Origin: Plecoglossus altivelis
Taxonomy: Eukaryota > Chordata > Actinopteri > Osmeriformes > Plecoglossidae
Direction: 5' to 3'
Length of the DNA: 64,000 nucleotides
Assembly: GCA_036571765.1 (NCBI GenBank)
Contig: BROE01000005.1
Coordinates: forward strand, 6,741,614-6,805,613
Part shown: piece after piece, positions 52,101 through 64,000 of the stretch
Layout of the letters: each line of letters starts with the position of its first letter
How positions within the stretch are numbered: position 1 is the stretch's first letter
Notes under the pieces: generated by a model
Seen by the model: the letters and a program-made list of their open reading frames with translations, nothing else
What the model was told of the DNA's origin: nothing
Database searches by the model: none
Position numbers and translations under genes: made by a program

Positions 52101-55100
52101 GCTTGGGGCATTTCATGCCACACCGTCTAAAAAACCAGAGACTTCTTAAAGGCCATAGCAGTCCCAATAAGACCCAACTTGCAGAGATATTTGATCAATG
52201 AATAAGATGCACACATTTGATTAAGGCTGTATCATAGATTAATCCACTGTGTAGCATATATGAATAGATCAAAAGCAGGATTTAGCATCTTTCTCATGTT
52301 CTCTGTACCACAGATGGGGAATTGCAAAGCACACGATGCCAATCCAGCCGCTAACGTCACATGGTTTAAGAACAAGAGACCTCTGGTGGCTGATGGAAAA
52401 GGTATGCAACTATCAAATGTGACATATTATTCAAATAGCGTGAATAAATCAGTATCTCAAGGTTTGTACGTGTGGGAAGTTTCATGTCTGGTTTTAAAAT
52501 CAGTCACAACTTCATCGCAGGCAGGATTCCCAGGAGTGCTGCAGTGGTACCAATATCTCAATCTCTGTCTGTGGGACATACAATGCCAGGCCTTAATGAA
52601 TTGCGCCATAGTTTGCTGGTATGTGTCGTCCCCAATGTGTGATGTGTTCTAACCGTTGCGGATGTGGTTTCAAGGGATCGTTATCACAACATCAGTGGAG
52701 GTGGACTCCATCACGGGCCTCTCAACCACCTCCTCCGTTCTCCAGTACACTGCTGAGAAGGAGGACACAAACACCCAGTTCACCTGCGGCTCCTATCACC
52801 CGGTTGGGGATGACTTGGCAACAGCACCAGAGACCTTCACTGTCACCTGTGAGTAACCAGATAGAAAATGCCCTAACAGCCGTTATCAATCGAAACTACA
52901 TTCCCCTTCCCAGACAGTCAATTTGCTGTGCTCCATACTGGTAAACAGCAAGCGTATTGACAGCCAGGACGATGGGTTTTTTATTTTCCGCCTCAGTTTG
53001 GAACTCCTCTTTTCCACCATTCAAGGTGTACAACATTAATGATGCTGTAATGATGTTAATTTAAAAATGAGGTGAGGATGACTCTGTTGTCAGAGGGAGA
53101 CAGAGCGTAACATTCGCAGTACAGCTTGGTCGATGTTATCTGCTCGAGAAGACATTTTGAATAGAGCTCATCAAAACTGGAAGGGTCTCTGAATTCAGTC
53201 TTAAAAGAAATGTGGGCAATTTGACTCAGCTGGAGCAGCACTATTGAGGTCTGAAAAGAGCTTTTTGTCTTGTGCCTCAGGGTTCTAGTGTAGTTTTCAA
53301 GAGCTCCGTGGCTGTATCCTCTGACAGTACCTCGACACTCAGAAATTCAGTGTACAACTGTGAACTTTTCCAGGCTGGATGCTTGGTTGGTCTCTTACAC
53401 ATACAGCTGCCAGGGATTTGTGAGACTTGACTGATCCCCCCCCCCCCGATTCTCTCCTCTTCTCCCCTCAGACCCTACAGAGAAGGTCAGTCTGCAGATC
53501 GTGTCTGATGGCCCTGTGTTAGAAGGAGACAATGTGACTCTGAAGTGCAAGGCTGATGGGAATCCTCCTCCTACCAGCTTCAACTTTAACATCCAGGTGA
53601 GTTTTGACCAACTTCTGTCATTGACATTCTTGTCCAGTCACAACCTGTTATCTCCACCATTGGTCGTTCAACTTCCTGTAGCTGTTGAGGATACCATCAG
53701 TCCCTGAATTTCCATTTGGTCCCTGATCCCACCTTTCTTGCGGATTCTAGCTGAGCTTGAAAAATGTCCTGATCCTTCAATGTCCAGAATCTAAATGATT
53801 ATTTTTCATGGTCTGTAAGGGTGAGGTGGTGAAGGTGGAGAACTCAGACACCTACATTCTGACTGATGTCACGCGTGACAGCACCGGTGAATACAAATGT
53901 GCGCTCATTGACAACAGCGACATGGAAGCTTCTGAAAACATCACTGTTAACTGTAAGTCACCTCTGTACGTTCTCCTGTATTTCTGTCAAAGCGAAAATG
54001 TGGATCACCTTCCTGTGAAACTTCCACGATCCTTAACGATTCTGTGATAAGAAACCCGATATTTGAACCCTTTTCTTATAAAAAAACTCTTTGGGCCTGT
54101 GAATGTGAACATGTTTCCAGCGGTTGACACATTTCTCAGTAGAGAGAGAGACGTATCATTACCTAGTCTGAGCACTTCTCTCCTGTCAGTCACTTCCACT
54201 GTGAGGTGAAGTTCTGATAGAGCCCAGTTCTTTTAATATGTTTAATAAGCTGGATCAATGAGGATGTGGTGGGGTTTCTGCGGGGAGCTGACATGGTTTC
54301 AAACAGGAATCTTCGCGCTCTCCTCATGACTGTTAAACTGGCTGTTTAAAGTGTGCTCTTCTCGCCTGCAGACCTGTATATAAGTTTGAGTCCCTCTGGG
54401 AAAGTCCTGAAGAGTGCTGGAGAAAGTTTGTCTCTGACCCTCCAGACCGACGCATCAGGAGAACCTAAAGTGTCCTGGACAAAGGTGCGGTGAACGGCTG
54501 GTACTGCACTGATCATTCAAAAATAAGCTAGTCTTAGCCGTCTATTAAAACATTTGAAACGGTCTGTGTTTGCAGGACCATATGAAACTGGACAAGCAGC
54601 CCAAGTTTGACAAACTGACATACGCTGACTCTGGTTTGTATGAGTGTGAAGTTGCCGTTGCCACTCTTGTCAAAAAAGCTTCATTTGAAGTCATTGTTCA
54701 AGGTAAGGATTTTATAACACTCTTTTTACAGTTTGTCCAGTTGATTTCCTGCATGGCATGTGTGATATCTTGCTTGTCGGGGTTTATGTGGCCTTCATGC
54801 ATCTTGTTGCAGGGCCCCCTGTCATCCGGAGGTTGATTAAACAGCGTGGAGAGGATGGACAGCACAAGGTCCTGGTGTGCGAGGCAGAAGGTTCCCCCAA
54901 GCCCAGCGTGGCCTGGAGCATCAATGGAACCTCGGTATGCAGTACACACACACACACACACTACACTGCAGGGGCTGGAATTTTGGTGCATTGAAAAAGA
55001 AGCATAGCTATGAAAGTAAATGGTAGCAAATAACCTTAGTGTCTAGTTTTGTGCCCCCCGAAAAACTTTTTCATACGTGTTTAAATGAACAGTTACATTC

Positions 55101-57924
55101 ATCAAGATTCACAGGTCAACCATACAAATGAAATCAAGGCAAAAACATGTATTTACTGCAGCCCATTATCTTTTTGCATGTCACTATGTGAGCAAGACCA
55201 TGCACAAATCCCCCCGGTTATTCTCGGTGTGTTTCTGTAGAAATGAAGCATAGCCCTGACCTTATAAAGAGAGTCCATTTAAGCTTCCTTTTATTGGAAT
55301 CTGTCAGGAAGACTGAGAAGCCTTAAATCTGGTAGGTTTACTGTCAATGAACCTGTGGATGTCTTTGTAGAGAGGCTGTGACTTGTGGTATTTCATCCAC
55401 TGTCTATTTCTGACAGAAAGCTACCTCCTTATTTTAAAAGTACGGTCTCGGATACCTCTTATTTCCTATGTTCAAGTTCATGGTTGAAACTTTCCAGACT
55501 GTTTTCTAACTGAATGGGGTTCAGCGTTGAATGGCCCAGAGATATGTTTGTTTTCTCAAATGCACACCGTGTGTATTATGCATTAGTCTGTCATGAAGAC
55601 TGAAACACTTTGTTGTCTTGGTGGCTCTGTGTGTGCTGATAGCATAGCTACACAATGAGACAGCACAAGATGATATGCAGCTGTCATTGCAGTGCTCAGA
55701 TGCCGTGTTGTGTGTGCATTGTTAGCAGACATGCACACGTTTGTGGTTGACGTGAGTCAGTGCAATGAATCCACTCAAATGCTGCCGTGACCCTTTTCAC
55801 AGAGTTTTCCACGGTTGAATCACCCAGGTTTTTATTTCCATAGAGGCGGCAGAGTCATGGGCAAATGTTTTATGCATTCAAAGTTTATTCCATCCAGTCT
55901 TGTTGTGTGACAAATACTCACCAAAACGTAATATGGATCAAATGTAAGCTTTGTGATGGCAATTTTTGTAGTGGATGTACCACTGTGTATGCATTCATTC
56001 AAGGGTGTTGGTTAGTATTTCCTCAGAGGACGGTATCTATCAACTACAGTAGTGTACACACACCATCAAAATGAGGTGCTGCATGGAAATACAACAGCAT
56101 CCCCATGTGGTACAAGAAGTAACTGCCTTGTGACACTAACAAGAAACTCCCTCATGACAATCTTGTGTTTTTCCTTTTTGACAGAATCCTCACTTGTATG
56201 TTACTATGTGCATAATAACAGTCGTTTTTTTGTTGTTTCTTTTGATCATTTTCAGTCTCGTGAGAGTCCCTTCATCAATGGGAAGATTACCCACGAGCTC
56301 ACTATTGTGCCTCCTGTGAATCTCACTGTCTTTTGCACAGTGTCCAATGATCTGGGCCAAGCTACCAAGGCCATAAATGTGTCTTCTTGTAAGTACAGAA
56401 TGGTGGTATGGCCTTCAGTCCTCCCTTCCTGTCCTGCCCTTCTCCCGCCTGTCTGGAAGGGAACTCGCTATTGTCCTGTGTGGATCCGATTTGAACACAG
56501 TCATTATATGTACTGCATGACGATACAACACTATATAGAAATGTTGGGCACAGGAAAGCCACTGTGGAAAAAACCTGTTCTCCTAAACCTTGGACTTTGC
56601 ACACAATGCATTTTCTGCATGCACGGATGGATAACTATTACCTCTGCAACATGGGACTTTTATCAGTTTAACAAATACTGTGAATCTTGGTGGTCTCATC
56701 ATTGTGTGTCTGGACAACAATGTCTTCCTTTTATTCATTACTTTCCCCTCACCTTTGGCTGTTTGTCGGGATGCTGGACTCCTATCCTTTCCCACTCTGC
56801 GTCACTCTTCCTCTGCATGCAGATAACACACAATATAAAAAGTCTCACCTGTGACTATGCAGTATGCATTTTTGATTGGTCTCTGGGGTGAATGTTAATA
56901 TAATTTTATATCTGATTTCAGTATATGAGGAGGTGAGAATGGATAAACAAGGTAAGTTGTGATGGCCTACTTCATAATTTAACCGTTTTCTGGGTTTCAG
57001 AGGTAGGTGAAAAGAGGATGGAAAATACGACTAAAGATTTGCAGACTTGAAGATCTTGATTTGATTCCTCTGGAGCTATGACACATTTTCACAATATACA
57101 CAAAATTCCCTGAGTCCCTGCTGAACATCACCATACAGTGATGGATGATGAAACAGTAAATAACTCCAGTATGACGTCCGGTGGTGCAGACGTGGAGGAG
57201 CAACCAGCATCCTGACAAAATCTCAATTATTAGGACAAATATGCCGTTATTTTTTCTTTCATTGTTTACATTTATGTATCGATCATACTTTTCTTTGAAC
57301 ACACCCAACGAAATTCAGTGTGAATGAGATAATAAAAGTAATCAGACTGACTACATAGTGCTTTACAGTATAGATGCTTAAACTGTCCATCTCATCATTC
57401 ATATGCAGCGCAATTTATCGGATATTCTGTAATCGGGCTTGCGTTTTTGGGGGGGGAAATATTTGTTGACTGTCCATAGAAAGTTGTTTCACTTTGTGTC
57501 CAATGTGATTTCTTTCCTTTTGGCAGATCAGTCCGATGAAAATGACCAGACCAAGCTGGTGGTGGGCATTGTTGTAGGTTTGCTACTGGCCACGCTGATC
57601 GTTGGTTTGACATACTGGATCTACATGAAAAAGTCCAAGTAAGTTCAACAGATCAGACCTTTCTGAATAGCCTGTTTCTGTTTGTTAATATCCATAGTAA
57701 CATTTAAAAAATGTATTTACAATGACAATATGTAAACTATTTACAATCATAAACAAAGCCCCAATATTTAGTTGTCAACTTGTTATATATTGTTGTACTG
57801 AATTAAAAAAAAAAATTAAAGGCGAGGAACCTGGAAGACTGGTGAGAATGAGGATGGATCTTCTGAAGAGAGCAAGAAGCTGGAGGAGAAGCTGGAGGAC
57901 AACAGCCAAAAAGCAGAGGTTTAA
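36657..57924 (+). CDS. alcam: Activated leukocyte cell adhesion molecule (CD166/neurolin)
   Basis: Cell-surface immunoglobulin-superfamily protein for homophilic adhesion and CD6 binding; in fish (neurolin/DM-GRASP) it acts in axon growth. Exons: 36657-36708, 51001-51107, 51446-51662, 51822-51886, 52314-52401, 52675-52848, 53472-53596, 53820-53952, 54372-54484, 54576-54702, 54813-54934, 56256-56388, 56922-56951, 57527-57638, 57822-57924. Total 1701 nt, 566 aa, phases consistent; human has 583. Signal peptide 1 to about 17. Ig-domain cysteine pairs: V1 C36-C107, V2 C151-C214, C2-1 C260-C303, C2-3 C423-C468. In C2-2 the first cysteine is Leu344, leaving C382 unpaired. Membrane helix about 506-529 (LVVGIVVGLLLATLIVGL), then MKKSK and a tail with KKLEE, ending KAEV where human has KTEA. 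The ATG at 36657 is the only one opening the signal peptide, with A at -3. Confidence 0.95.
42530..42644 (-). mobile_element. Probable truncated hAT-type element end
   Basis: On the minus strand this starts TAGGGTTGGGTACTGAAGCC and continues with GGCACCAGTACC-like sequence, a pattern familiar to me from repetitive fish elements with TAGGGTTGGGTA termini. No matching opposite end is visible, so the copy would be truncated. The inner limit is approximate. Confidence 0.35.
45240..46580. promoter_or_regulatory. Candidate conserved non-coding (enhancer) blocks in alcam intron 1
   Basis: Two stretches, about 45240-45440 and 46090-46580, have balanced composition, many ATTA/TAAT homeodomain-type cores and no repeats. 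Examples are TAATTAAAC, CATTAATGAG and AATTAGATTTGGAG. This is the texture of vertebrate developmental enhancers, but the call is an inference from composition. Confidence 0.25.
49109..49139. repeat. (GT)n microsatellite
   Basis: Perfect GT run of about 30 bp in alcam intron 1. Confidence 0.9.
56922..56951 (+). other. alcam: alcam exon 13, likely cassette exon
   Basis: This 30-nt exon (LYEEVRMDKQ) encodes the membrane-proximal stalk. It is flanked by phase-1 introns, so skipping keeps the frame: exon 12 leaves T and exon 14 starts AT, giving Tyr. Its position corresponds to the 13-residue stalk segment missing from human ALCAM isoform 2. Confidence 0.7.
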
Positions 57925-59390
57925 AGTCATCTTACGTGAGGTATGGTTACTTCCTTGAGACTACTTAGTTTAAATCATAATTTACAGCTTTATTTTAATC
58001 AATGCTGTGTCAACTGTGCTTCATAGACGTGTAGTTAGTTGGTGTGAAATACATGTTTACAAGTGTATTAAGAAACATTGTCTCTCTTTCAGTGAGGAAG
58101 AAGCGACCAGAAGCTTTTGCACACTTCTGCTCAGATGTGAAGAGGGGCATTGCCTTTGGATTCAGGGAGACCCTGCCCCAAAAGCATATCCACAAACCTT
58201 TTTTTCCGCTATTAAAAACAACCTGTGTGAATGCATATGTGGTGTACATAATGTCTGCACTAATTGATCAAATGTGTAAACTTCCCAATTATGAACATTT
58301 TTTTTTGTTCAGGTACTACGTAAAAGGAATGTGGGGAAACAGAAGAAAATGACAACTTAAATGTGTTGGCTTTGTTTTTGAATATTTACTAGTAGAACTA
58401 CTACTAGACAAGTTGCCTTTTCTGTTACATTGTGTTCATTGGCCTGTTACCTCTCTTACCCTCAATGCAACAGGAAGTTTTGAGGGACTTGTGTGTTGTC
58501 CCATCTTACTTCTGTGTCATCAAACATTCTTCTCCAAACTAATTGTTGGTCTCAATAGTCCATAGAGTTGATTTTATCATGGTCATCACAGAAAAACTAA
58601 GTTTAGCGGAAGGGCTCAGGATGTGTAATTATACTTTGCTTTGATTACAAGTGTGTAATATGACTTAAGTGTCATATGGCAATGTGTCCCAAAGGATTGC
58701 AAAAAAACAAGGATATATGCTGTATAAATGATTTCACGAGATGGTGCATGGTCCTTATTTTTGTTCTGTACATTTTAGACATCCAATTGTCAGATGATTG
58801 TGTGCTAGGTAGCTCACTAGACCATATGTCTGCGCACCTGTGTCACATTGATTTTGGACACTGCATAACAAAAGTCTGTTGTGTTTTTGTCGTGCTAGGT
58901 TATTTCTGTGCTTTATGTCTGTTCTGTGTAAAAAGACGAATTATCAGCTGTACACTTCACAATTTAGATCAAGGTTATTATCTGTGAGCATTTACTGAAT
59001 TATGTAAATATAGCAAAGCTGGATGTAATTGTGTTTTATTTGACCTTTTTTGCTATTTATATCGTTCAATATTATTGTTCGAGGTTTCATTTCTGTTGGA
59101 AGAAATCAGTTACTTTCACTAAATTCACATCTTAGATTAAACGATATTGAACAATTGCTAGCAATTACTTGCAGAAATTTGAAGAGTAAATTGGTACTAG
59201 TTTGTGGATGAATGTTAGATTCACCACTTGTTACAGTATTTTAAACTGATGAGCCGCTGTTATTTGCGAACTTTCATGTAAAAACATCAAATTGGAAAAA
59301 GACCAAAGAGGCCATTGCCATGCAAGTACTGTAAATACGGACTTTTGCTTTTGTACTTTTGTTTAAAATAAAGTGTACATTTTGAAGATC
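57925..59390 (+). other. alcam: alcam 3' UTR, with one 3' UTR intron and poly(A) signal
   Basis: Sixteen bases after the stop codon a donor (CGTGAG then GTATGG, intron from 57941) pairs with an acceptor after TCTCTTTCAG (exon from 58093), so the gene likely ends in a non-coding exon as in human. AATAAA lies at 59367-59372; cleavage would be near 59390. Confidence 0.6.
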
Positions 59391-60940
59391 TCTTGAAAAT
59401 GTATTGAGAGGAAACCCTGAACGACTATTAAAGCAGATAAACCGTAAGTATAAACGAAACAAGTGAAATGGCTTACTGAGACAAAAAAAAAACAGCAAGT
59501 GCTATAAAAAGAATTGCTTGTGAAATGCACATGCAGATACTTGGTTTTCAAACCACTTGGAACAACGAGCACCGAGCCATTAACAACTAGCAGTGAACAT
59601 GCAGTGTGACACACTACAATGTCCACAGGATGTGACTTACATTTTAAGTTCAGCCCAGCTAACCACCGAACATTCTCATGAACGACAACACCAATGTCAG
59701 GCACTATGCAATCTACCAAACCGTGTGTATTGAAAGGCATTGCTACTGTAGGTCTAGCTACAGTATTCAACATCTTTTCCCAACTGATTATCTTATTGAG
59801 TTATCAGATTGGCTTTTGGTGGTTAAAAGGAATTGAAGCCTTCTGTAAACTTCACTTTCACAACAACAAATGCAGCCTACACTATGTCAGAATGTGACTG
59901 CTGGCTATAGTTAGTAATTACATTCGTTTTGATAAGTGAATGTGCTTTTAAAAAGTTGTTCAATTTGTTTGAATGTTTTAACATGTTGGCCTATAGACAT
60001 ACACAAGTATGTTAGTCCACTGGGCCTATCACTAATTGGAGTTATCATTTCAAAATCTTCGCACTGATAGTGACGGATGGACTTTGCTCACAAAACAAAA
60101 GGTTACGCTGCCATCTTCTGGACAAAAAAAATAGTTCAATCCACGACCAAATTGAAGTGATCTAGTTCGTTTATATTTTTATGCTGGAGCATATGTTGTA
60201 AGTGTTGCAGTTTTCTCATGGAATTCTTTGGAACTGGACTTGAAATTGGTTGCATGGCATTCAAAGTCATGATGCTAATGTCAAAAGCTAGTTTATCGTC
60301 TTGTCAAATGCCGCAAGGCTACAAACATGGACACTGCTCTTGAGGTAGAGTGACCATCATGACACCTAGTAAAATAAAAGACCTGGTCCCCCTTAACAAC
60401 TGCTATATTTTGAAGAGAAAGATCACAGATGATCGGAGCAAATGTCTACTTTTTTCTTGGTTGGCTATCAATTGAGTATTGCATTTACGCCAACGTTGGC
60501 TACTAGACGGCTACGTCTGGTAGTTTTAGCTACGTAAATCCATCTGTGCACTGTACTTCATCAAAAGTTGGTGATTGATGTCGGACATATCAACCGACAA
60601 CATGAGCTGTTGCCAAAATTGTAACAATTATTTGATTTATTTGACTGAAAATCCGATTGATAAAGTATGACACACAGCATGCGATGCTAGATTTTATTCG
60701 TCATTGGCTCATCCGGGGATTTGATAGTTTGATTGACAGTTGCCATGGTAACTGCACTGGCATCGCCATTTTGTTAGAAGGGTTTTTTCGCTGTTCTCCT
60801 CAAAGGTTCTTTCCTCTCGGAATAAGGCTGACACTGGATATACCCTTGACATTTTTTATTGAAAGTGAAGCATCAAATGGAATGGGTTAAGAACACCAAG
60901 GAGCAGATTTTTTTGTGCTCTTGGATGTTTTAGGCGGCGC
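59391..60940. other. Intergenic interval between alcam and the next gene
   Basis: No exon or repeat family recognised. Short open frames on both strands have no motifs. Confidence 0.5.
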
Positions 60941-61040
60941 CGCACTTACTCAGTTGTACGTATCTCTGGTCTAGCGGGCCGGTCCACTGCGCAGGTTTGG
61001 AACGCGCGCCATTTTGTGAAAATTGACATTAAAATTATTG
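60930..61040 (+). promoter_or_regulatory. TATA-less promoter of the next gene
   Basis: A CpG-rich patch includes GGCGGCGCCGC (60933-60943), TGCGCAGG (an NRF1-like half site near 60988) and GCGCGCCATTTTG (61004-61016), whose reverse complement CAAAATGGCGC fits the YY1 consensus. The combination is typical of broadly expressed genes. Transcription probably starts within tens of bases. Confidence 0.55.
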
Positions 61041-61607
61041 TCTAAAATTACAGTAGCTGAAGCGGAGGATACGATTTTTTTCCTGTCGTGATTTTAATTC
61101 CGTTTATTTGTCGACATGTTCGACGCTTATATGTTCCGTGCTGATTTTGTACGGGATAGATTTGTCCAAATTCAGCAACGTTGATTTAGCGGTACAATTG
61201 CTAACGTTAGCTAGCTAGCTCGGAAGCTAATCTGGCTAGCTAGCTAGCAATTGAATTCAGATAGCTAGATAGCTCGCCTGCTAGATAGCTACGGTCGTTT
61301 AGACATTAGCTAGTTCGCGACGGTAGTATACTTCATTAGAGTCACTAACATTTGCTAGCTTATCACCAACTGGCGCTTGTCTGTTGCCTTAGTTACCGAT
61401 GCTGGAACCAGCAACGTTTGACAGATAATAAGTTAGCTAGACTAGCTAGACTTCAATTGGCTGGCTATTCTGACGACTTTGCTGGCTAGTCAGAAGGAAT
61501 TGAGTTTACACTGGCTAAAAACACGCAGGGAGTGGAGAAGCTCAAGCTGGATACGTTGCCTCATCATACAGGTTATTGGACTTTAAATGAAGATCGTGCC
61601 GTCAGAG
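61040..61607 (+). other. First (5' UTR) exon of an unidentified downstream gene
   Basis: The exon ends at the donor GTGAGC (61608). Its 5' limit is inferred from the promoter motifs. It contains an upstream open frame at 61116-61184 (22 codons plus stop) and a second ATG at 61587 that is spliced into exon 2 and stops there. Many TAGC tetramers lie in 61196-61300. Confidence 0.4.
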
Positions 61608-62220
61608 GTGAGCTTTTGTAGTCTTAAATTGTAGATACGTATAACTAGATACGAATGGCTAGCTAAATTAACTAGCTAGCTAAGGTAATTGTGGAATATG
61701 TTTGTTGTTGCTTGCTTTCACAGGTTACGGGGCAAGCAAAGTTAGCTCGTTAGCTAACTTGCTAGTTTGTGTGTTATCAAGAGCTGGGTAGCCAGTGCTA
61801 GCTCGTTCACATTTGCCAGCAACTACCACGACAGTGCGGACGTTCGGGGTTTTCAAAATATTCGGATGAACCTATTGTGTGTCGTTTCCTAGAAGTTAGC
61901 CGTGCAAACGTTGGAAACGTACTAATGGCAATTGTCTTCAAGATAGTCTGTGAAATTGTACTAAACTTGCAAGTGCAGGCTGTTATGTATGTAGCTAGCT
62001 AACGTTAGACTAGACTAGCTTGCACGGCTACCAAATCACGGGCCCACAACCCGTTGAACACATCGTCACAAGCAACGCTCGTTTAGGAGGGGAGAGCCAA
62101 GCCTGCTTGTCCTGAGATCGCAGAACAGCAACCAAACGTTAGCTGGCTCGTCTAACAACAGTTAGCTAGTCTAGCTTTGTTGCTAGCTAGCTAGTTGGGC
62201 ATTGTAAACGGATGATTCGT
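61196..62220. repeat. TAGC-rich low-complexity clusters
   Basis: Repeated GCTAGCTAGC and AACGTTAGC words recur at 61196-61300, 61425-61450, 61650-61690, 61735-61805, 61985-62020 and 62160-62200 across exon 1 and intron 1 of the downstream gene. They are short palindromic words and not one long array. Confidence 0.6.
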
Positions 62221-63259
62221 GAAACGGATTTATTAGCTAGAAACTAGTGATGATTTGCTTTCTACATTTCAACCATGACGAGGTATACTCCAATAATTGT
62301 AAGTATATCCTGCTAGCTAGCAGACGTCAGTTATTCTGTAACGATGACATTTCAGACCTCCCTTTCAATGATTGAAGCAAGTGTCGTTCTGTAACGTGAA
62401 GGATGACATGGTTTCACTTAAACGTTAATGTTTTCGCTTGGAAGTGGCCAGTTGTGAGATGGAATTGCTATAGATTTTTAGTCCTAGTTCTCGGTAACGA
62501 GACTGCCGTGTTTGCTCCCATGTAGGCCCGCTCATGTCTTGAGGAATATAAACCAGACAGGAAAGGAACTGTTCACAAGTTGGTTCTGAAAACGGAGAAT
62601 GTGCCGAACGTTAGCCAACTGTCACTTGCAATGTTCATATATTACGAATTAGTTGAGCTTTTGACGTTTATCGGATGTCCATGTCGATCCCGAAGTAATA
62701 GGCCTTTGTTGTGTAGATTGTAGTGAATTAGGATAGTTAGGGTTAACAGTGACACACAAATAACTGCACAGTCCATAATCTCAATCTTTTCGTGATGAAT
62801 TCAACGAATTATTTAGAATGATACAAAAAGGTATCTATATTGACAATGTATTGTCTATGTAAATACAGTATTATTTTAACTGTTCATAAGAGGCCTTTGA
62901 CAGTGCATAGACATTCTGAGAGGAGATTTCCAGTCACATTATAGCCACAACAAAAGAAGGGCCAATTTGACCTGCTTGACAAGGTGGCATCTGTATAAGT
63001 GAATCGTTGTCTTTTGCAGTTTCCTAAAAAATTATGGCATCATGCTTCTTTGTATTTTGTTTTTTAAAACATTTGCTGTTCATAAGAAAAACACTGCTTC
63101 CATAAAGTTTTTAAATATCTAAATATCCCAATGCATAGGACTAGATACACATTGAATTGTGGAGGCTATTCTCCCACAAGTTCCCTTAAAAAAATTAGAT
63201 CACATAAGTAGATCCCACCCTTACTGTTAAAGATAATTATCTGTTTTTATTCTTTGTAG

Positions 63260-64000
63260 TGGGTTGTGGTTTGCTGCTGGACTCTCCTCCCAGGATGATA
63301 TGAAATTTTACAGGAGACGATGCATCCAGGTTAGCTGCAACATATTAAGTCTTTATTCTTTGGTGGGGAGGGGCAGTCTATTTCTTTCATTTTCCAAATG
63401 TCTCACAGTATCCTAAACAGGCCCAACCATTGCTATCAATTAGAAGTCATATTTGATTGATTAAGGCAACATGCAGGACATACCCCAGGAATAACCAAAT
63501 CTATTTATTTAATTACATTTCATTTATTCTCAAAATTATTTTCAAAATTCTCCATCGTATGCCTGAATAGAGAGTATTTCTGCTACCTCTAGCTATAAAT
63601 ATCCCGTATGTTTGTGCATCTTGTAAATTAAGACAAATGTACAAATATGGATAATTATAAACATTAAATAAAGCCTTTTAAAATGGTGTAGTTTGCTACA
63701 AAGCTGTCGTATGTATAAATGGTTTAGTTTTTTCCATCTAGGGTAATCCCTACAAAAATAGGTATCCAGTTATACATGGTAATATCAATGTTCTTCTGTA
63801 TTATAATACAAAATATATATAGTCAGATTTTGTATGGCATTCCAGATATAGAAGAATGCTAGGCCTTTCAATAACTGGTGGTCTTGTAATGTACAGTATA
63901 TCATACTGTCTCCAGGTTCTCTGTGTTTTTGTCACTGAATGTGCAGTTTTTTTTCCCCCTCCCCACAGCTGGGTCAGCTCTGTTCCTAACGCTCCCAGAT
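63260..64000 (+). CDS. Second and third exons of the unidentified downstream gene, possible coding start, partial
   Basis: Exon 2 is 63260-63329 (acceptor TTTGTAG, donor GTTAGC). Exon 3 starts at 63969 after CCCCACAG and runs off the window. An ATG at 63320 joins across the splice into an open frame beginning MHPAGSALFLTLPD that is still open at the edge. The exons may instead be entirely 5' UTR. In human the genes beyond ALCAM are CBLB and then BBX, so either is a candidate, but the visible residues match neither protein start as I know it. I do not recognise the gene. Confidence 0.35.

Noticed and set aside
56052..56891. 279-codon plus-strand frame
   Set aside because: Only 56256-56388 is real (alcam exon 12). 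The rest is chance read-through of the flanking introns.
59363..59773. 136-codon minus-strand frame overlapping the alcam 3' end
   Set aside because: No motif, and it covers the alcam poly(A) signal in antisense without promoter evidence.
1..64000. CRISPR arrays, rRNA, confident tRNA genes, viral or bacterial genes
   Set aside because: I looked for spaced direct repeats, A/B box pairs with cloverleaf potential and prokaryotic gene packing, and found none that holds up.

Overview
The window is vertebrate nuclear DNA, almost certainly from a ray-finned (teleost) fish. The genes are split into many short exons with GT-AG introns. The proteins are clear orthologues of vertebrate PICALM, ZPLD1 and ALCAM. 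CA/GA microsatellites, small inverted-repeat DNA elements and TAGC-rich tracts are typical of teleost sequence. There is no bacterial, organellar or viral architecture, no CRISPR array and no rRNA or confident tRNA gene.

Layout. (1) 1-10739, minus strand: picalm, a clathrin assembly protein with an ANTH domain. Nineteen coding exons join in frame to 642 codons; only the last tiny exon lies beyond the left edge. (2) 10740-15172: the space between divergent genes, holding the picalm 5' region and a decayed inverted-repeat element. (3) 15173-17880, plus: zpld1, a membrane-anchored zona pellucida (ZP) domain protein (the cupula protein cupulin), 10 coding exons, 413 aa. (4) 20305-23397, plus: a second, diverged ZP-domain gene that copies the zpld1 exon plan (several exon lengths identical), 393 aa, behind a CCAAT/TATA promoter. 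(5) 23398-36656: a 13-kb gene-poor interval. (6) 36657-57924, plus: alcam (CD166), a five-Ig-domain adhesion molecule, 15 coding exons, 566 aa, first intron 14.3 kb, 3' UTR to about 59390. (7) From about 61000: a GC-richer, TATA-less promoter and the first two or three exons of another plus-strand gene that runs off the right edge and that I could not identify.

There is no operon-like logic. The local structure consists of a tandem ZP gene pair and the ZPLD1-ALCAM neighbourhood also known from human chromosome 3, but strongly compacted and placed beside picalm, which is on another chromosome (11) in human. The most interesting points are the tandem ZP paralogue with a probable GC-AG intron whose retention would give a soluble ZP protein, the loss of one canonical cysteine in the fourth Ig domain of alcam, the conserved alcam cassette exon, and two small inverted-repeat elements with near-duplicated 8-bp flanks. 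All exon models were made by eye from splice signals, reading-phase continuity and recalled family sequence; no search was run.
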